Below are positions 1-10,532 of a stretch of DNA of 64,000 bases, piece after piece. The notes under the pieces are model-generated. The model was given only the letters and a program-made list of their open reading frames with translations, was not told where the DNA came from and did not search any database. Source of the DNA: Aurantiochytrium sp. KH105 (Eukaryota; Sar; Bigyra; Thraustochytrida; Thraustochytriidae). The position numbers were made by a program, and so were the translations under genes. Within the stretch, counting starts at the first letter, position 1. Each line of letters begins with the position of its first letter. The DNA is taken from assembly GCA_003116975.1 (NCBI GenBank), contig BGKB01000025.1, positions 1-64,000 of the forward strand, read 5' to 3'.

Positions 1-121
1 CGAGATGAAATGGTCTGCCAGAAAGAGAAAGAGATGGGATTGGGCAATGGCAAGAACTTACTACGCTCTGCCCCGCCCCCGCCCCCACCCCCGGGAAAAA
101 TCATAGGTTTTTCTATCTAGC
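1..121. other. 3' flank of the first gene
   Basis: Short stretch beyond the stop codon of the (-) strand giant protein. It carries a C-rich tract around 71-95. No coding signal is seen. Confidence 0.4.
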
Positions 122-3100
122 CTACATGGAATTCACCGCCTCCTTATGCAAACCCTCGTATGCGGTAAGACCATCCTTGTTGAGAAGCGAATCGTCTGCA
201 CCCTTGCTAATGAGATACTCGGCGAGCTCGTTGTAGCTGTACTGAAAGCAGTAGTGCAAGGCAGTGTTGCCTTGGAGGTTCTGCGCATTGATGTCAGCCC
301 CGCGGCGCAAGAGGAACTTGACGAAACGCTTGCTGCCCTGCTGAGCAGCCATGAGAAACAGAGTATTTCCGTTCTCGTCGCGTTCGGCAACGTTGACACC
401 AAACTCAATCGCCTCCTCGAGTCTTTCCATGTTGAGGTTCTTGACAGCCAAAAAGGCATCCAGGATTTGCTCAGCCATTTGCTCTTCGTCTGACTTGTCC
501 AAGACTTCCTCTTTCGTCATGCCCGTTCCACAAAGTGCGTCCTCCATTATATCTGCGATGAACTTGACCTCTACGGGTGCAAAGTCCTCAAATGGAATAT
601 GACTCACGTCTGCTGGGTCCACAACGCCCACGAGTGAAGGCCGATTGAAGTTACGACCGTACACCATGAGGTCTGCACCCCTCGTTTTTGGTGTAAAGGC
701 TTGGGTTACGAATCCTCCTTGCAATTTGCCTGCGCGCAGCGCACGCCACTCCACGCCGGGCTTCTTGCTCGCCTTCTCAACGTCAATAGTCGCCGCCGTG
801 GCAGCAGTTCGCTTGCTTGGGTCTATCGGTAGCTCGCTGCCCTCGACGGAGGCCTCGCTGCAGCTCGAGGAAAGATCCGAGCGCTCGCTAGAAAGCCGTC
901 CACTGATATCTTCACCATTGTCTAATTGAAGAGCTGGCACGAGACCTGGCCCACCGCCGCCCGCAGCGTCGGGCCCTGTGGAGAAGATGCCTTGGTCCTG
1001 TCGCATCTGCTGCTGCTTGAGCCCCATTTCGTCCGCGACAAGCTGCACAAAATCGGCGTTCGCGGAGAGATGATCCACGATACGTTGCATCGACCGGTCT
1101 GAGGCGCGCTCCGCCTGTGCTGCAGAGACGGCTGCAGCCTTCGCTGCAAGAGCTGCGGCCACTTGAGCCTGACGAAGCTCTCTTGCATCTCGATCTTCAC
1201 GCTTTTTGAGTGCAACTACTTCAGGCATGACCCATGTGTACTCGTCGGTCTGTAAGTTGCGAAAATAATGCTGGCCCGTTTGCGTCTCCTTGTACTCTTC
1301 ATGCAATGCAGTCGTACCGAGCAGCTTGTCACTGGCGCGCATGCGGGCCCACGAGTTGGGCCCAAGGTCGGGAAGATCCATACTCGCCTCCATCCATTGA
1401 TACATCGACCCTGGGCGCGTGTAAATTGCCCAGTGCACGAACTCCAAATAATCGACGACGCCATCCTCTCGCGCATCCAAATGCTTGATGAGCGTGTCCT
1501 GGTCCTCGACTGGAAGCTCGAGTGCGTTGTTCGCGAGCCCCATTTTAAACTCTGCGTAGGACAAGACACCAGTCCGATCCAAGTCCATCTCGCGGAAACA
1601 CTCGCGCAAATCAAAGACGCCACCGGCCGAGGCAACCCCAGCCTTGGTGTCGAACCATGTCCGCACGTTTTCCTCAATAAATCGTAGCCTTCGTGAGTGC
1701 TCGACTTGACGAGCAGCTTCCAAAGCGCTCGTCGCCCCGGCCTTTTGCAGGACACGCAACTCTTCGTCCGTCTTTTGCGATAACTGTGCTTCGTCGAATT
1801 CTTGAGTGAGCGCGACAGCATCCTCGCCCAAATCCCCTTCGTCGCCACGGAGATTGTGCGATTGACGCTGATGCTCACGCTGCGCCTCTTGAGCGGCCAG
1901 GATTTTATCTTTTTCTTCCTCTTCGAGGGGATCAGGAACCGTGGCGACTCCTTCCCATCCGTCAGGCTGATCCCACTGGAAAAAGTCATCGAGCTTGTGG
2001 TGGTAAAAGAGCATACCCTCCCTTACTGCAAGTGAAAAAGCTTCTTCCTCGAGCTCGGCTCTTGGCTTGGGCCGCTTGCCCGCAGCAATGCGAGCAAGCT
2101 GATCAAGTTCAACCTGTTGCGCTGCGCGACGGACGATCTCCTTGGCTTCATGATCAAGATAAAGGTATGCCTGCCAATGCCGCCATCGTCCAAGCTTGCG
2201 TGTTGTTGGATCCGCGACGCGACGCCTCCAGTCCTCGCTGCCAGCACCGGCGCCGCTTTCGCGTGCTTTCCCGCGCAGCTCTCGCTCACGTCGAAGTCGC
2301 TTGTCGTTGAGCTCTTGCTCGAGAAGAAGTCGCTCCTCCTCGGAACGTGCCTTGCTCTTTGCTGCGGCCTCCATTCTCGCAACCAGCAACTCGTCTTGCT
2401 GCGCATTCTCCATGCGTTCTTCGTAGTCCGAGAGATCCTTGAGGAGCTGCGTCCTTGGATGACGAGCCAAAAGTCGTTCATCGTACGCCTCCATGACACT
2501 TTGGTACGCATTGGGATCGTTGCTGCCAACGGTTGCGCCGCGATGGCTCACGCCAGCAAAGTCTGCTGCCGTACGGGGCCTCGTGATTGCTTGTGTCACA
2601 AGCTCGTCCGAATGCCACGTATATCTGTGGGGCCACGTGTCGGGCGTATTAAGGGTCGCGCTCGACTGCGTCACTCCAAAAACCGTGCTTGTCACATTGG
2701 GATCTGGCTGGCACAGCTCCTCTCGAAGGGCCAACACCCATACGCGAAAGCAATGAGGATTGATCTCGGGTTCCAAGCGCCGGTGGCCTGCTTCGACCTC
2801 TGTCACCTCTCCTGGCCGCAAGGTCTGGTTCTCGAGACCAAGGTCTGCTTCCTCGGCACATGCGTTGAGAACGACAATGGTGCTCGCTTCACGAAAATCT
2901 AGCTTGCTGATGATACGCTTGACAACATGCGGGGCAATCGTGAGGACTGGATGCGCGGGAAGCTCGAGATACTCTTTGGCCGGCACAGGGTACGCCTGCG
3001 TTGGATCGAAACTCATCACCACGGGTGCTAGGATCGGCGAATCCAATGCGGTCATGACAACGCAGGTGACCGAGTTCGTGGAAGAAATCTCAGGGTCACG

Positions 3101-5980
3101 CGAAAAGAGAACCGGCGTGATTCCCATGCGACCATGGAGAGACGTTGACGGCGGGTCTTTACCAATAAAATTTGCATCGCCGTGTCGACGACCGCAAATT
3201 GCCAGCGCCATGGGCATGGCGCTTTCATGTGTGAGGGAGATCTCGCCAATCGACATTTCCGGAGCCGCGGCCGCTGCCTTTGCTTTAAGTCGCTTGAAAG
3301 AAAGTGCACGCTTCCGTTCCCACAGTCGGGCGACGATCCCAAAGCCTTTGTAGAGCACGCGTCGAATAGCCTCCTCCTGCGAGAGGGAAGGAAGACTTTC
3401 AATCGGAGCCAAGGCCTCAAGGCCCAGCTCGTGCGCTGCAATTTTGTCGTTCACAGATGCTGCCGCGCGACGCATTCTCTCGTACTGAAGCGCACCCTGA
3501 GCAATCTCCAAGCCCGGGACGCGGGCGTGCATGCTTTCGCTATCGATTGCGACCCTACGCGACAATAGGCTAAAAACATGTGTCTTCCACTCTGAATCGA
3601 GGAGCCACCACTTTAGCATGGCAGGGGGCAGATCGACTTGGTCCGTGAGCCCCGCATCCTGCATCCACTTGCGCAAGGCACTGACAGAAAAACAGAAACC
3701 ATAGGATGCCAAGGTGTTTACTTCTCTCAGATGCAACACCACGCACGTCCCATCCATGTCATCCTCGCGAACAGCTGCTACAGATGCTGTGAGCGTGAAG
3801 GAGCCCCGCTGGCCGACATCCTCGCGAGCTTGCAAGAGTGGCACACGAATGCACTGGCGGTGCGTCAAGGCCGCCAGTTTGGGCGCAAGCAAGTTGCGTT
3901 TGATAAGGCCCTCAACACGTGCAGCGCTTGCGCGAGCCTCTTGCAAAGAGTATCCAACAAGCTCGGCAAATCCATCCTCTGAAGGCTGAAAATGCGCGCG
4001 CTTTGCTGCGACGCTTGCAGCATACCACCAAAGAGCCATTTCGTGCGCCTGAGCTTCCGCAACTTGCTCTTTTCGAAAAGTCCGCTCAATCTCAATCCGC
4101 TCTGCGTGCAAGGCGGCCAACGCAGCTTGTTCGTGCTGGCGAACTGCAATCTCTTTCTCGACGAGCTCATCAAAGTCGCCAACAGCAATATCGGTGGCGA
4201 ATTCAGTTGAGTCTGCAAACGAGTATGCGTGCACAGCATATGAGTCTGGATCTTTGAAAACTGAGATCAGAATGGACTCGCGCCCGGCTGTTGCTGCTGT
4301 ACTCTTTTCCTCGGGTGAGTCATCTTCGCTTGTCTGAATTGACGCATGATCTTCTTCATCATGTTGGACAATGGAACCGTCTTCGCGAGCAAGAACGATG
4401 GCACGAAAGATGGCATCCGCATCCTGAGCGCGATGGAGCCGGCGCTCTCGCGAAAGGACACGCTCAAGAATACTAGCCCCGGTGACGAGGCGTTTCGTTG
4501 CGCGCTGACGGCCCATTTCGGAAAGCTTCTTCTGCACATGCGAGGACTCGGATTCGGTCCTCTGAAGTTTGAGCATTTCGCTGACACGGACGGCGCCTTG
4601 CATGGCTCGGTCCGCCGTTACAGATTGCACCTGGCAATTTCGATCTTCGTGAGCCAGGACGTCACGGCGGCCTTGGATGCCCTGCACGCCGCGTGGGGGA
4701 GGCGGGTAGGCATCTTGAGCTTGAGCCGAGCGGCTCGCGAGATCTTCAACTGGATCTTCAGGCCGGTTGGCATTCCATATGACGGGCAAATCGTACGCAA
4801 AGGTTTTGAGACGATTGCGCGCGCGAGCCTGTTTGGCTGCGGCAATATTCTCTTGTGCGATCCACTCTTTGAAGTCAATGTGAATGGGATGTTCCCCAAT
4901 GGTCACAACGGGGATGAAAATTTGCTGCTCGCGTTGGAGTCGTTCAGCTTCGATCGCTCGCTCAATACTTGCCGTCCATGCTTCTGTGCGCTGCTTCTCG
5001 TCACGATATTTTGCACGAAGGTCCACAGAAGCCCAGTTTGTTGGGCCTTGCAATTCATTTGCCTGCGTCAAAGCTTTCAGGGCGTGCGAACTAATACCTC
5101 TCTCCACTGCTGATGGTTTGTTTGGATTTAGCCACGCAGACAGGGCGAGTCGGCGGGGCACAGCATGCTCGGCACGCGGCGGTACCGTTCCGGGCGCAAA
5201 GTGGCCCTTGAGCTGCACGATTTTTCCAGAGCCGTGTGCAACAACGTCAACAGGCTTGGGTTTGCGCGCTTGCATATGTGCGGCCTCGAGAGCTCGCTGC
5301 TGCTGCTGCAAGGCGCGCTCGCTTTTCACTTGTTTCCGTGCCTCTCCGGCGTGGAACGCATCGGATTTTGGGGCGAGAGGCGAGTCTGCAAGCTTTTCCT
5401 TGACGCGAGCGATGATACTCGCAGCCACGCTTGTCGACTTAGGTTTGTATCGCGCAGGAGATTGTAAATCCGGAAGAGATTGGGAATGAGATGTTGTTCC
5501 TTGTTTCGTTTGCTGCTCCATGCGCTGGTGCGGGTGCTTTAATTGTTGCTGCGCTGTTGTTTCGCGTCCTCGAGGTAGCGGAATACGGAGCGTCATTTCA
5601 CGATCGTTCTCAGGCAAAGCAAGGCGGCGCTCGGCATCATCATCGGCGTTCCTACGAGAGACTTCGGGTCGAGATGGATCTTCTCCTCCTGCGGCTGGTG
5701 GTGGTCGAGGGCGTTTCTCACCTGCCTTTGGTGGGAGTGATGTTTTTGCAGATGTGTGGTGGCTGACATTATGGTGTTGACGTCGCTTGAGGCGCTCGCG
5801 TACGGCTTCCGCTTGCCTTTTCTTGGTGGCGTCTCTTAAAATTCGCTTCGCCGAGCTCTCCACATCGTACAAGAAGTCGCGATACTCCTTTTCGGCAGCC
5901 TGACGCTTCTTGCGGCTTTCGCCTTGCGACGTTGAAGCTGACGATGAACTAAGACCACCTTTTGCGGCGGGACTGGGCAT
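122..5980 (-). CDS. Giant EF-hand / WW-like / ankyrin-repeat protein
   Basis: Uninterrupted frame of 1952 residues, not recognised as a named orthologue. The first in-frame ATG is at 5980; the frame runs on upstream to about 6139 but without another ATG. The N-terminal half is charged, Lys/Arg/Glu/Gln-rich and probably largely coiled coil. A WW-like segment (FYHHKLDDFFQWDQPDGW) lies near residues 1320-1343. An EF-hand pair follows near 1460-1515: loop DLDRTGVLSYAE is close to canonical, and DAREDGVVDYLE is a second, less perfect loop. A second WW-like stretch (GQHYFRNLQTDEYTWVMPE) is near 1560-1585. The C-terminus carries about three ankyrin-type repeats (GNTALHYC, GADINAQN, LISKGADD). A Ca2+-responsive scaffold in cytoskeleton or cilium is possible but inferred. 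The last gene residue is followed by TAG at 122-124. Confidence 0.85.
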   Translation of the reverse strand: MPSPAAKGGLSSSSASTSQGESRKKRQAAEKEYRDFLYDVESSAKRILRDATKKRQAEAVRERLKRRQHHNVSHHTSAKTSLPPKAGEKRPRPPPAAGGEDPSRPEVSRRNADDDAERRLALPENDREMTLRIPLPRGRETTAQQQLKHPHQRMEQQTKQGTTSHSQSLPDLQSPARYKPKSTSVAASIIARVKEKLADSPLAPKSDAFHAGEARKQVKSERALQQQQRALEAAHMQARKPKPVDVVAHGSGKIVQLKGHFAPGTVPPRAEHAVPRRLALSAWLNPNKPSAVERGISSHALKALTQANELQGPTNWASVDLRAKYRDEKQRTEAWTASIERAIEAERLQREQQIFIPVVTIGEHPIHIDFKEWIAQENIAAAKQARARNRLKTFAYDLPVIWNANRPEDPVEDLASRSAQAQDAYPPPPRGVQGIQGRRDVLAHEDRNCQVQSVTADRAMQGAVRVSEMLKLQRTESESSHVQKKLSEMGRQRATKRLVTGASILERVLSRERRLHRAQDADAIFRAIVLAREDGSIVQHDEEDHASIQTSEDDSPEEKSTAATAGRESILISVFKDPDSYAVHAYSFADSTEFATDIAVGDFDELVEKEIAVRQHEQAALAALHAERIEIERTFRKEQVAEAQAHEMALWWYAASVAAKRAHFQPSEDGFAELVGYSLQEARASAARVEGLIKRNLLAPKLAALTHRQCIRVPLLQAREDVGQRGSFTLTASVAAVREDDMDGTCVVLHLREVNTLASYGFCFSVSALRKWMQDAGLTDQVDLPPAMLKWWLLDSEWKTHVFSLLSRRVAIDSESMHARVPGLEIAQGALQYERMRRAAASVNDKIAAHELGLEALAPIESLPSLSQEEAIRRVLYKGFGIVARLWERKRALSFKRLKAKAAAAAPEMSIGEISLTHESAMPMALAICGRRHGDANFIGKDPPSTSLHGRMGITPVLFSRDPEISSTNSVTCVVMTALDSPILAPVVMSFDPTQAYPVPAKEYLELPAHPVLTIAPHVVKRIISKLDFREASTIVVLNACAEEADLGLENQTLRPGEVTEVEAGHRRLEPEINPHCFRVWVLALREELCQPDPNVTSTVFGVTQSSATLNTPDTWPHRYTWHSDELVTQAITRPRTAADFAGVSHRGATVGSNDPNAYQSVMEAYDERLLARHPRTQLLKDLSDYEERMENAQQDELLVARMEAAAKSKARSEEERLLLEQELNDKRLRRERELRGKARESGAGAGSEDWRRRVADPTTRKLGRWRHWQAYLYLDHEAKEIVRRAAQQVELDQLARIAAGKRPKPRAELEEEAFSLAVREGMLFYHHKLDDFFQWDQPDGWEGVATVPDPLEEEEKDKILAAQEAQREHQRQSHNLRGDEGDLGEDAVALTQEFDEAQLSQKTDEELRVLQKAGATSALEAARQVEHSRRLRFIEENVRTWFDTKAGVASAGGVFDLRECFREMDLDRTGVLSYAEFKMGLANNALELPVEDQDTLIKHLDAREDGVVDYLEFVHWAIYTRPGSMYQWMEASMDLPDLGPNSWARMRASDKLLGTTALHEEYKETQTGQHYFRNLQTDEYTWVMPEVVALKKREDRDARELRQAQVAAALAAKAAAVSAAQAERASDRSMQRIVDHLSANADFVQLVADEMGLKQQQMRQDQGIFSTGPDAAGGGGPGLVPALQLDNGEDISGRLSSERSDLSSSCSEASVEGSELPIDPSKRTAATAATIDVEKASKKPGVEWRALRAGKLQGGFVTQAFTPKTRGADLMVYGRNFNRPSLVGVVDPADVSHIPFEDFAPVEVKFIADIMEDALCGTGMTKEEVLDKSDEEQMAEQILDAFLAVKNLNMERLEEAIEFGVNVAERDENGNTLFLMAAQQGSKRFVKFLLRRGADINAQNLQGNTALHYCFQYSYNELAEYLISKGADDSLLNKDGLTAYEGLHKEAVNSM

Positions 5981-6480
5981 CGCTACTACTGCGCGACAAG
6001 TTACACGTGGAGGAGCTGTGCGCCGAGCTGGCCTTCGAGGCCACCAAAGCTCGCTTGCGCCCGGCCAGCCAGCTCGGGAAGTAGAAGATGATGGTATAAA
6101 GCGCCCGGCTCCAAGTCCCAATAAAGTGCACCAAGACAAGAACTCACTTGCGCTTGACGTTGATTGACATGGCGCTTGCCTGCTTGCCTACTCGCGCCCC
6201 TGTCATTCCTTCATTTCTTCATTATGATGTCAAAACTGTATGGAGCCGCATGTGTCCGTTGAAAGAAAAAAAACTTTTTTATTTTTCTATATACTAGAGT
6301 ACTACTACTCACGTTTTGGGCCCCACGCAGCTTGACGGTGCGAGTTTGTTGTTCATCGACTGAACAGCCTTGCCTTATCTAGAATAAGTGGAAAAATCTT
6401 GTCAAAAAAAATATTGATGTATATTTACTTGAAAACGGCGCGAACAACGTGCATCTTCTACAAAACCTTGTTTATTCTTT
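5981..6480. other. Intergenic: 5' flank of giant protein, 3' flank of DDX54
   Basis: About 500 bp between two (-) strand genes. It is more AT-rich around 6220-6480 than the flanking coding DNA, which suits a 3'UTR/terminator followed by a promoter. No gene or repeat is recognised. Confidence 0.4.
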
Positions 6481-9285
6481 TTACTTGCGCGAGCCGAACT
6501 TCTTCTTCTTGGCACCACCGCCACTACCCTTGACGACAATGCGAGAGCGCGCATGTTTGGACTCAAGAGGTTCGCCCTTGGCGCGCTTTGGCACGGGCTC
6601 GGGACGTTTGCGTTTCGCAGCGACAGCACCTGGTTTTTTGGGGCCATTGCGATCGCGACGCTTCTGTTTCTCCTTGCGCTCCTTGCGAATCGTCTTTTCG
6701 TCCTTGACCTCTTCGGCAAGATGTGAATTTGGCATTTCTGACTTGGCGTCCCGACTGGCACGCGCAAGCAGACGTACATTCGTACTGAGCTTGGCATCGC
6801 TACCCCCAGCGCCCGAGTCAATCTCGGTTCCTCCAGCATTGGACACGCGCTTGCGCGACTTCTTTTGCCACTTGTCGTAGAGCTCGCCACGGTTCTTGAT
6901 GCGAATCATTGTACCGCTTTCATTCTTGACGCGCTTGGCCTGAATGTGTTCCTCCATGGATGCCTTGACATACTTTTTCTTGCGCTTATCCCAGTGATAG
7001 GTGCGCTGTTTGGACATGATGTCGTTCTGATCATCAGGTACGAGATCGAGCAAGGCATCTTCAAGACGGCTGGCTTGGGAAGGCTGGTCGTCTCTTGAAC
7101 GACCACCAGCGCCGTTGATGGAGAGATGCAGACTTGCAGCAGCGTCATAGTCGGAGGGGACAGAAGGAATGTAGGCGTCCGGGTCGCGATAGGCGCCGGC
7201 GTCGAGAGCCTCGACTGTCGTAAGCTTGTCGCTCTCCTCATCTCGAGGGGCAACTGCAGGACTCACTACAGGGAGACCCTTCTTCTTGAGCTGCTTGCGC
7301 TCCGCTTTGGACAGTCGCCGGCGTTGCGGCTGCTCGGGACGGTCTTGGTCCTTGGCGTCAACGTCCGCAAGTTTCTCCGTAGCCATACCGCGATCTTTCG
7401 TCTCGGCGTCTTCCGCAGCAGCGGCTTCGCGGTTGACGGCCTCAGCCTTGCGACTTGCCTCTTGCTCAGATCGTCGACGGTTCTCTTTGGAGATGACAGA
7501 GCCATGAGCCATGCGCTTCTTAACCATTGCGGAGGCAGCTTCGCCAAGTTTGTGACCATTCTTGGAGTGTTCGAGCTCGAAGACAGTCATGCCAGGGCGA
7601 AAGCCACGGATGGCGCGCAGCTGAGCATCCAGGTCAGCAGCGGCCTCCCCGTGACCATGCGTAGTAAGCAAAGGATGCACTCGAGGCTGGGTGCCGATGG
7701 CCTTGGCCCGCTTCACAGAGCGGTGCGACGCCTCCTTGCGCGTGCGCACGTAGAGTGAATGTGCGTTGGAAACAACCTTGGCGAGTTTTTCGAGTTCCGG
7801 GGAGTCCTCGATGATCGAGGTGAGACGCTCATTCTCTGCGTCGAGAATGGCCTGAGGAAATCGACCAATGTCGACGTCGTCCGGAGTCATGGTCGTTTGG
7901 TCGTACTTTGCGACGGTACGATCAACTTCGACTTCGTCTTCGTCGACAACAGCATCGAAGCCACGCATACGACGGCCAAGAAAGAGGTGAAGATCGACGA
8001 CGTAAGGCATTTCGTCCTGGGTCACAAAGCTGTAGGCCGTGCCGGAGCGCCCTTGCCGAGCAGCGCGGCCAACGCGATGCACAAAGAGCTTGGGCTGAGC
8101 TGGGAACTCGAGATTGACGACATTGTTGAGAAGGGGGATGTCGATGCCGCGTGCTGCCACATCGGTCACAACAAGAACGCGGGTCTCACCCTTGCGGAAC
8201 TGGTCAAGGTTTGACTGACGCGCGAGCTGGTCCATGGATCCAAAGACAGCACTGCATTTGATGCCGGACCGTTCCCAAAGAAGATCCTTGACATACTCGA
8301 CGTGATGGCGCGTGGCGGCAAAGACAATGGTGAGCTCATCTTTCAAGATGACCTCTGTGAGAAGATGCACGAGCGCGCTCATCTTTTCTTTGGTGCGAAT
8401 CATAAAGAAAGCGAGTTTCAGGTTCTCGCTAATCTTGGTCTCTGCGTCGAGCCGAATAAGTTCCGGGTCCTGCAGACCGGCGCGCGCGAACTCCATGAGC
8501 TGCACGGGCATAGTGGCACTAAAGAGGAGTGTTTGGCGTTGTTCGGGAATTTTGTCGAGAATCTCCTTGAGCTGGAGCGCGAAACCCATCTCAAAGAGAC
8601 GATCGGCCTCGTCGACCACGAGAACTTCGACACGCTTGAGACTGAGATCGTTCACCTCGGCAAGGAGATGCACGAGGCGTCCTGGGGTTGCAACAATAAC
8701 ATCCGGGTTGTTGGACAGGGCCTCGAATTGGGCCGTAAGTGAGTCACCACCCTGGAGGAGACAGGCGCGCAGGGTGGTGAACTTGCCCATGCGAATCGCA
8801 AAGCGGTACGTTTGCTGCGCGAGTTCGCGCGTGGGGCTGAGAACAAGACCGCGAGCGCCGACGACTGCCGAGTGCGCCTTGAGCTTTTCCAAAAGAGGGA
8901 TGAGAAAGGCAGCTGTTTTTCCGGATCCTGTGCGCGCCATCGCAACGATGTCTCTGCCGCCAAGCGCGCTGGGAAGCGACTTGCGCTGGATCGGGGTTGG
9001 CACGTTGTAGCCAAGCTTCATGATACCATTGAGCACGGCGCGACTAAGACCGAGACTCTGGAACCCGCCACTCTTCTTGCTCTTCTTCGAAGCGGGGCCG
9101 TTCCCGGTGGTGCTGGTGGCGTCGAGGCCGCTGGCGTCCTTGTTCTTGGTCTTGGCCTTGGCAGCCGAAGCGTGCTCGTCGACGTCTCCGAAGCCCTCAA
9201 TCTGCCCATTTAGAGGGTCGGCGCTGGCCGCCATGGCCTCGCGCGACCTTTTGAGGTTCTTCGTCTTCGCGCCGTTGCCCTTCAT
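6481..9285 (-). CDS. DBP10: DEAD-box RNA helicase, DDX54/Dbp10 type
   Basis: 934-residue ATP-dependent RNA helicase predicted to act in the nucleolus in 60S ribosomal subunit assembly. The ATG at 9285 is the first in frame; upstream translation gives only Ala/Ser/Arg runs from simple repeats. All helicase motifs are visible: Q motif region (GGFQSLGL...TPIQ, ~73-100), Walker A ARTGSGKT (117-124), PTRELA (151-156), TPGR (200-203), VDEAD (224-228), SAT (256-258), RGID (379-382) and HRVGRAARQGRSG (403-415). Near residues 760-830 is the Dbp10 C-terminal signature (TYHWDKRKKKYVKAS ... GELYDKWQKKSRKR), which separates it from other DEAD-box proteins. The tail is Lys/Arg-rich, as in nucleolar proteins. 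It is divergent from the dyskerin gene at 10533. Confidence 0.95.
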   Translation of the reverse strand: MKGNGAKTKNLKRSREAMAASADPLNGQIEGFGDVDEHASAAKAKTKNKDASGLDATSTTGNGPASKKSKKSGGFQSLGLSRAVLNGIMKLGYNVPTPIQRKSLPSALGGRDIVAMARTGSGKTAAFLIPLLEKLKAHSAVVGARGLVLSPTRELAQQTYRFAIRMGKFTTLRACLLQGGDSLTAQFEALSNNPDVIVATPGRLVHLLAEVNDLSLKRVEVLVVDEADRLFEMGFALQLKEILDKIPEQRQTLLFSATMPVQLMEFARAGLQDPELIRLDAETKISENLKLAFFMIRTKEKMSALVHLLTEVILKDELTIVFAATRHHVEYVKDLLWERSGIKCSAVFGSMDQLARQSNLDQFRKGETRVLVVTDVAARGIDIPLLNNVVNLEFPAQPKLFVHRVGRAARQGRSGTAYSFVTQDEMPYVVDLHLFLGRRMRGFDAVVDEDEVEVDRTVAKYDQTTMTPDDVDIGRFPQAILDAENERLTSIIEDSPELEKLAKVVSNAHSLYVRTRKEASHRSVKRAKAIGTQPRVHPLLTTHGHGEAAADLDAQLRAIRGFRPGMTVFELEHSKNGHKLGEAASAMVKKRMAHGSVISKENRRRSEQEASRKAEAVNREAAAAEDAETKDRGMATEKLADVDAKDQDRPEQPQRRRLSKAERKQLKKKGLPVVSPAVAPRDEESDKLTTVEALDAGAYRDPDAYIPSVPSDYDAAASLHLSINGAGGRSRDDQPSQASRLEDALLDLVPDDQNDIMSKQRTYHWDKRKKKYVKASMEEHIQAKRVKNESGTMIRIKNRGELYDKWQKKSRKRVSNAGGTEIDSGAGGSDAKLSTNVRLLARASRDAKSEMPNSHLAEEVKDEKTIRKERKEKQKRRDRNGPKKPGAVAAKRKRPEPVPKRAKGEPLESKHARSRIVVKGSGGGAKKKKFGSRK

Positions 9286-9434
9286 CGTCTCTCTCGCAAC
9301 CTCGGCTCCAGCTCGAGCCAAATCGCTGCTTGGTTCGCTCGCTCGCTCGCTCGCGCGCTGTGCAAGCCAGGAGAGACGTAGATGAGTTCTGCCTTCGCGC
9401 TTCTCGCCAGTCTCCGCCGCTCCGGGCCGGCCGG

Positions 9435-9470
<36 letters not shown>

Positions 9471-9914
9471 ATAGCTTTCCGGCCGCTTGCTCGTCTGCTC
9501 GCCCTCGCCTTCTCTGCGCTCCCTCGTGCTCGCTCGCGACGGCGCGCTCGAAGTCGCTTTGCGTGTGGCTGGCCACGGCGGCCCGGGGGGGGGGGGGTCA
9601 GGGCCGGCGGACCCGCGCCGCGCGCGCCGGGCTCCGACCCGTGTCGAGCGCGGCGCGGGGCGCGAAGTCTCGCAGCGTGCCCCCCGCGCGGCGCGACCAC
9701 TGGTTGCTGCGCTTTCCTCCAATGAACGAACGAAGCACCATGCGCAAGTTTTGCCTGCCTCCGCGTCGCCGCCGATTGCGGCTGGATGGCCGACGAGTCG
9801 AGTGAGCTATCCATCGCCCGGTCTCTTGTCTTGCTCTGGCTGTTGTTTCTGCTCCGGGGTGGGGCTTGCATTCTTGCCGCATGGTCGCCTTCGCATTGCC
9901 TTCATTCTTGCCTT

Positions 9915-9980
9915 CATGCTTGGCTCCATGCTTGGCTCCATGCTTGGCTCCATGCTTGGCTCCATGCTTGGCTCCATGCT
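9915..9980. repeat. 12-bp tandem repeat, five perfect copies
   Basis: Unit TGGCTCCATGCT repeated five times at 9921-9980, preceded by half a unit. It lies in the dyskerin 5' region. A 12-bp unit keeps any reading frame open, which explains the spurious long frame upstream of dyskerin. Confidence 0.9.
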
Positions 9981-10009
9981 TCTCATTCTTCATGCTTGCT
10001 TTCATTCAC

Positions 10010-10150
10010 CCAGAGTCATTCATTCATTCATTCATTCATTCATTCATTCGTGGCATTCAATCATTCGTGGCATTCAATCATTCATTCATTCATTCACACG
10101 TTCATTCATTCGTGGCATTCAATCATTCATTCATCCATTGGCATGTCATT
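10010..10150. repeat. CATT/ATTC tetranucleotide repeat cluster
   Basis: Runs of ATTC interrupted by GTGGCATTCA units. This is a microsatellite in the 5' flank of dyskerin. Confidence 0.85.
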
Positions 10151-10532
10151 CATTCTTGCCTTCATTCATTCTCGCCTTCATTCACTGTCAACCTTGCTTT
10201 CATCACCCACTCCCCATCCACAGAGTCAGTCATTCATTCTCGTCCCTCTCCCATTCTCTCGCAGGCCCTCCCTCCCTCGCTGTCATCCACCATTGGCCAC
10301 TCCCTGTCATCCACTCCCTGCTTTCTCCTGCTCCTTGGCTGGCTGGGCGCGGATTGGGTGGTCTCGTGGGTGGCGGCGCTTGCCCGGCCTGGCTCGTGCG
10401 CGCAGAGCCCGAGCCCGAGCGCGAGAGGAGCGCGCCAGCGGAGCGAGTCGGCGGAGAGGCGAGCGGGAGCGGGCAGAGCGTGCTGCGTCGCGTGGAGCGG
10501 AGCGGAGTGCAGCGGGCGGAGTCGCGGGCGAG

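Larger units (their letters stand above)
9286..10532. promoter_or_regulatory. Divergent intergenic region between DDX54 and dyskerin
   Basis: 1.25 kb separating two start codons on opposite strands, so it must contain both 5'UTRs and promoters. It is crowded with simple repeats: (GGCT)n near 9435-9465, a G homopolymer at about 9587-9597, a five-copy 12-bp tandem at 9921-9980, and CATT/ATTC repeats at about 10010-10150. A shared promoter for the two nucleolar genes is inferred; no core element is assigned. Confidence 0.55.

Noticed and set aside
9286-9576. N-terminal extension of the DDX54-like protein
   Set aside because: The extended frame has no ATG and translates GGCT/GAGC simple repeats; the first ATG at 9285 directly precedes helicase-like sequence.
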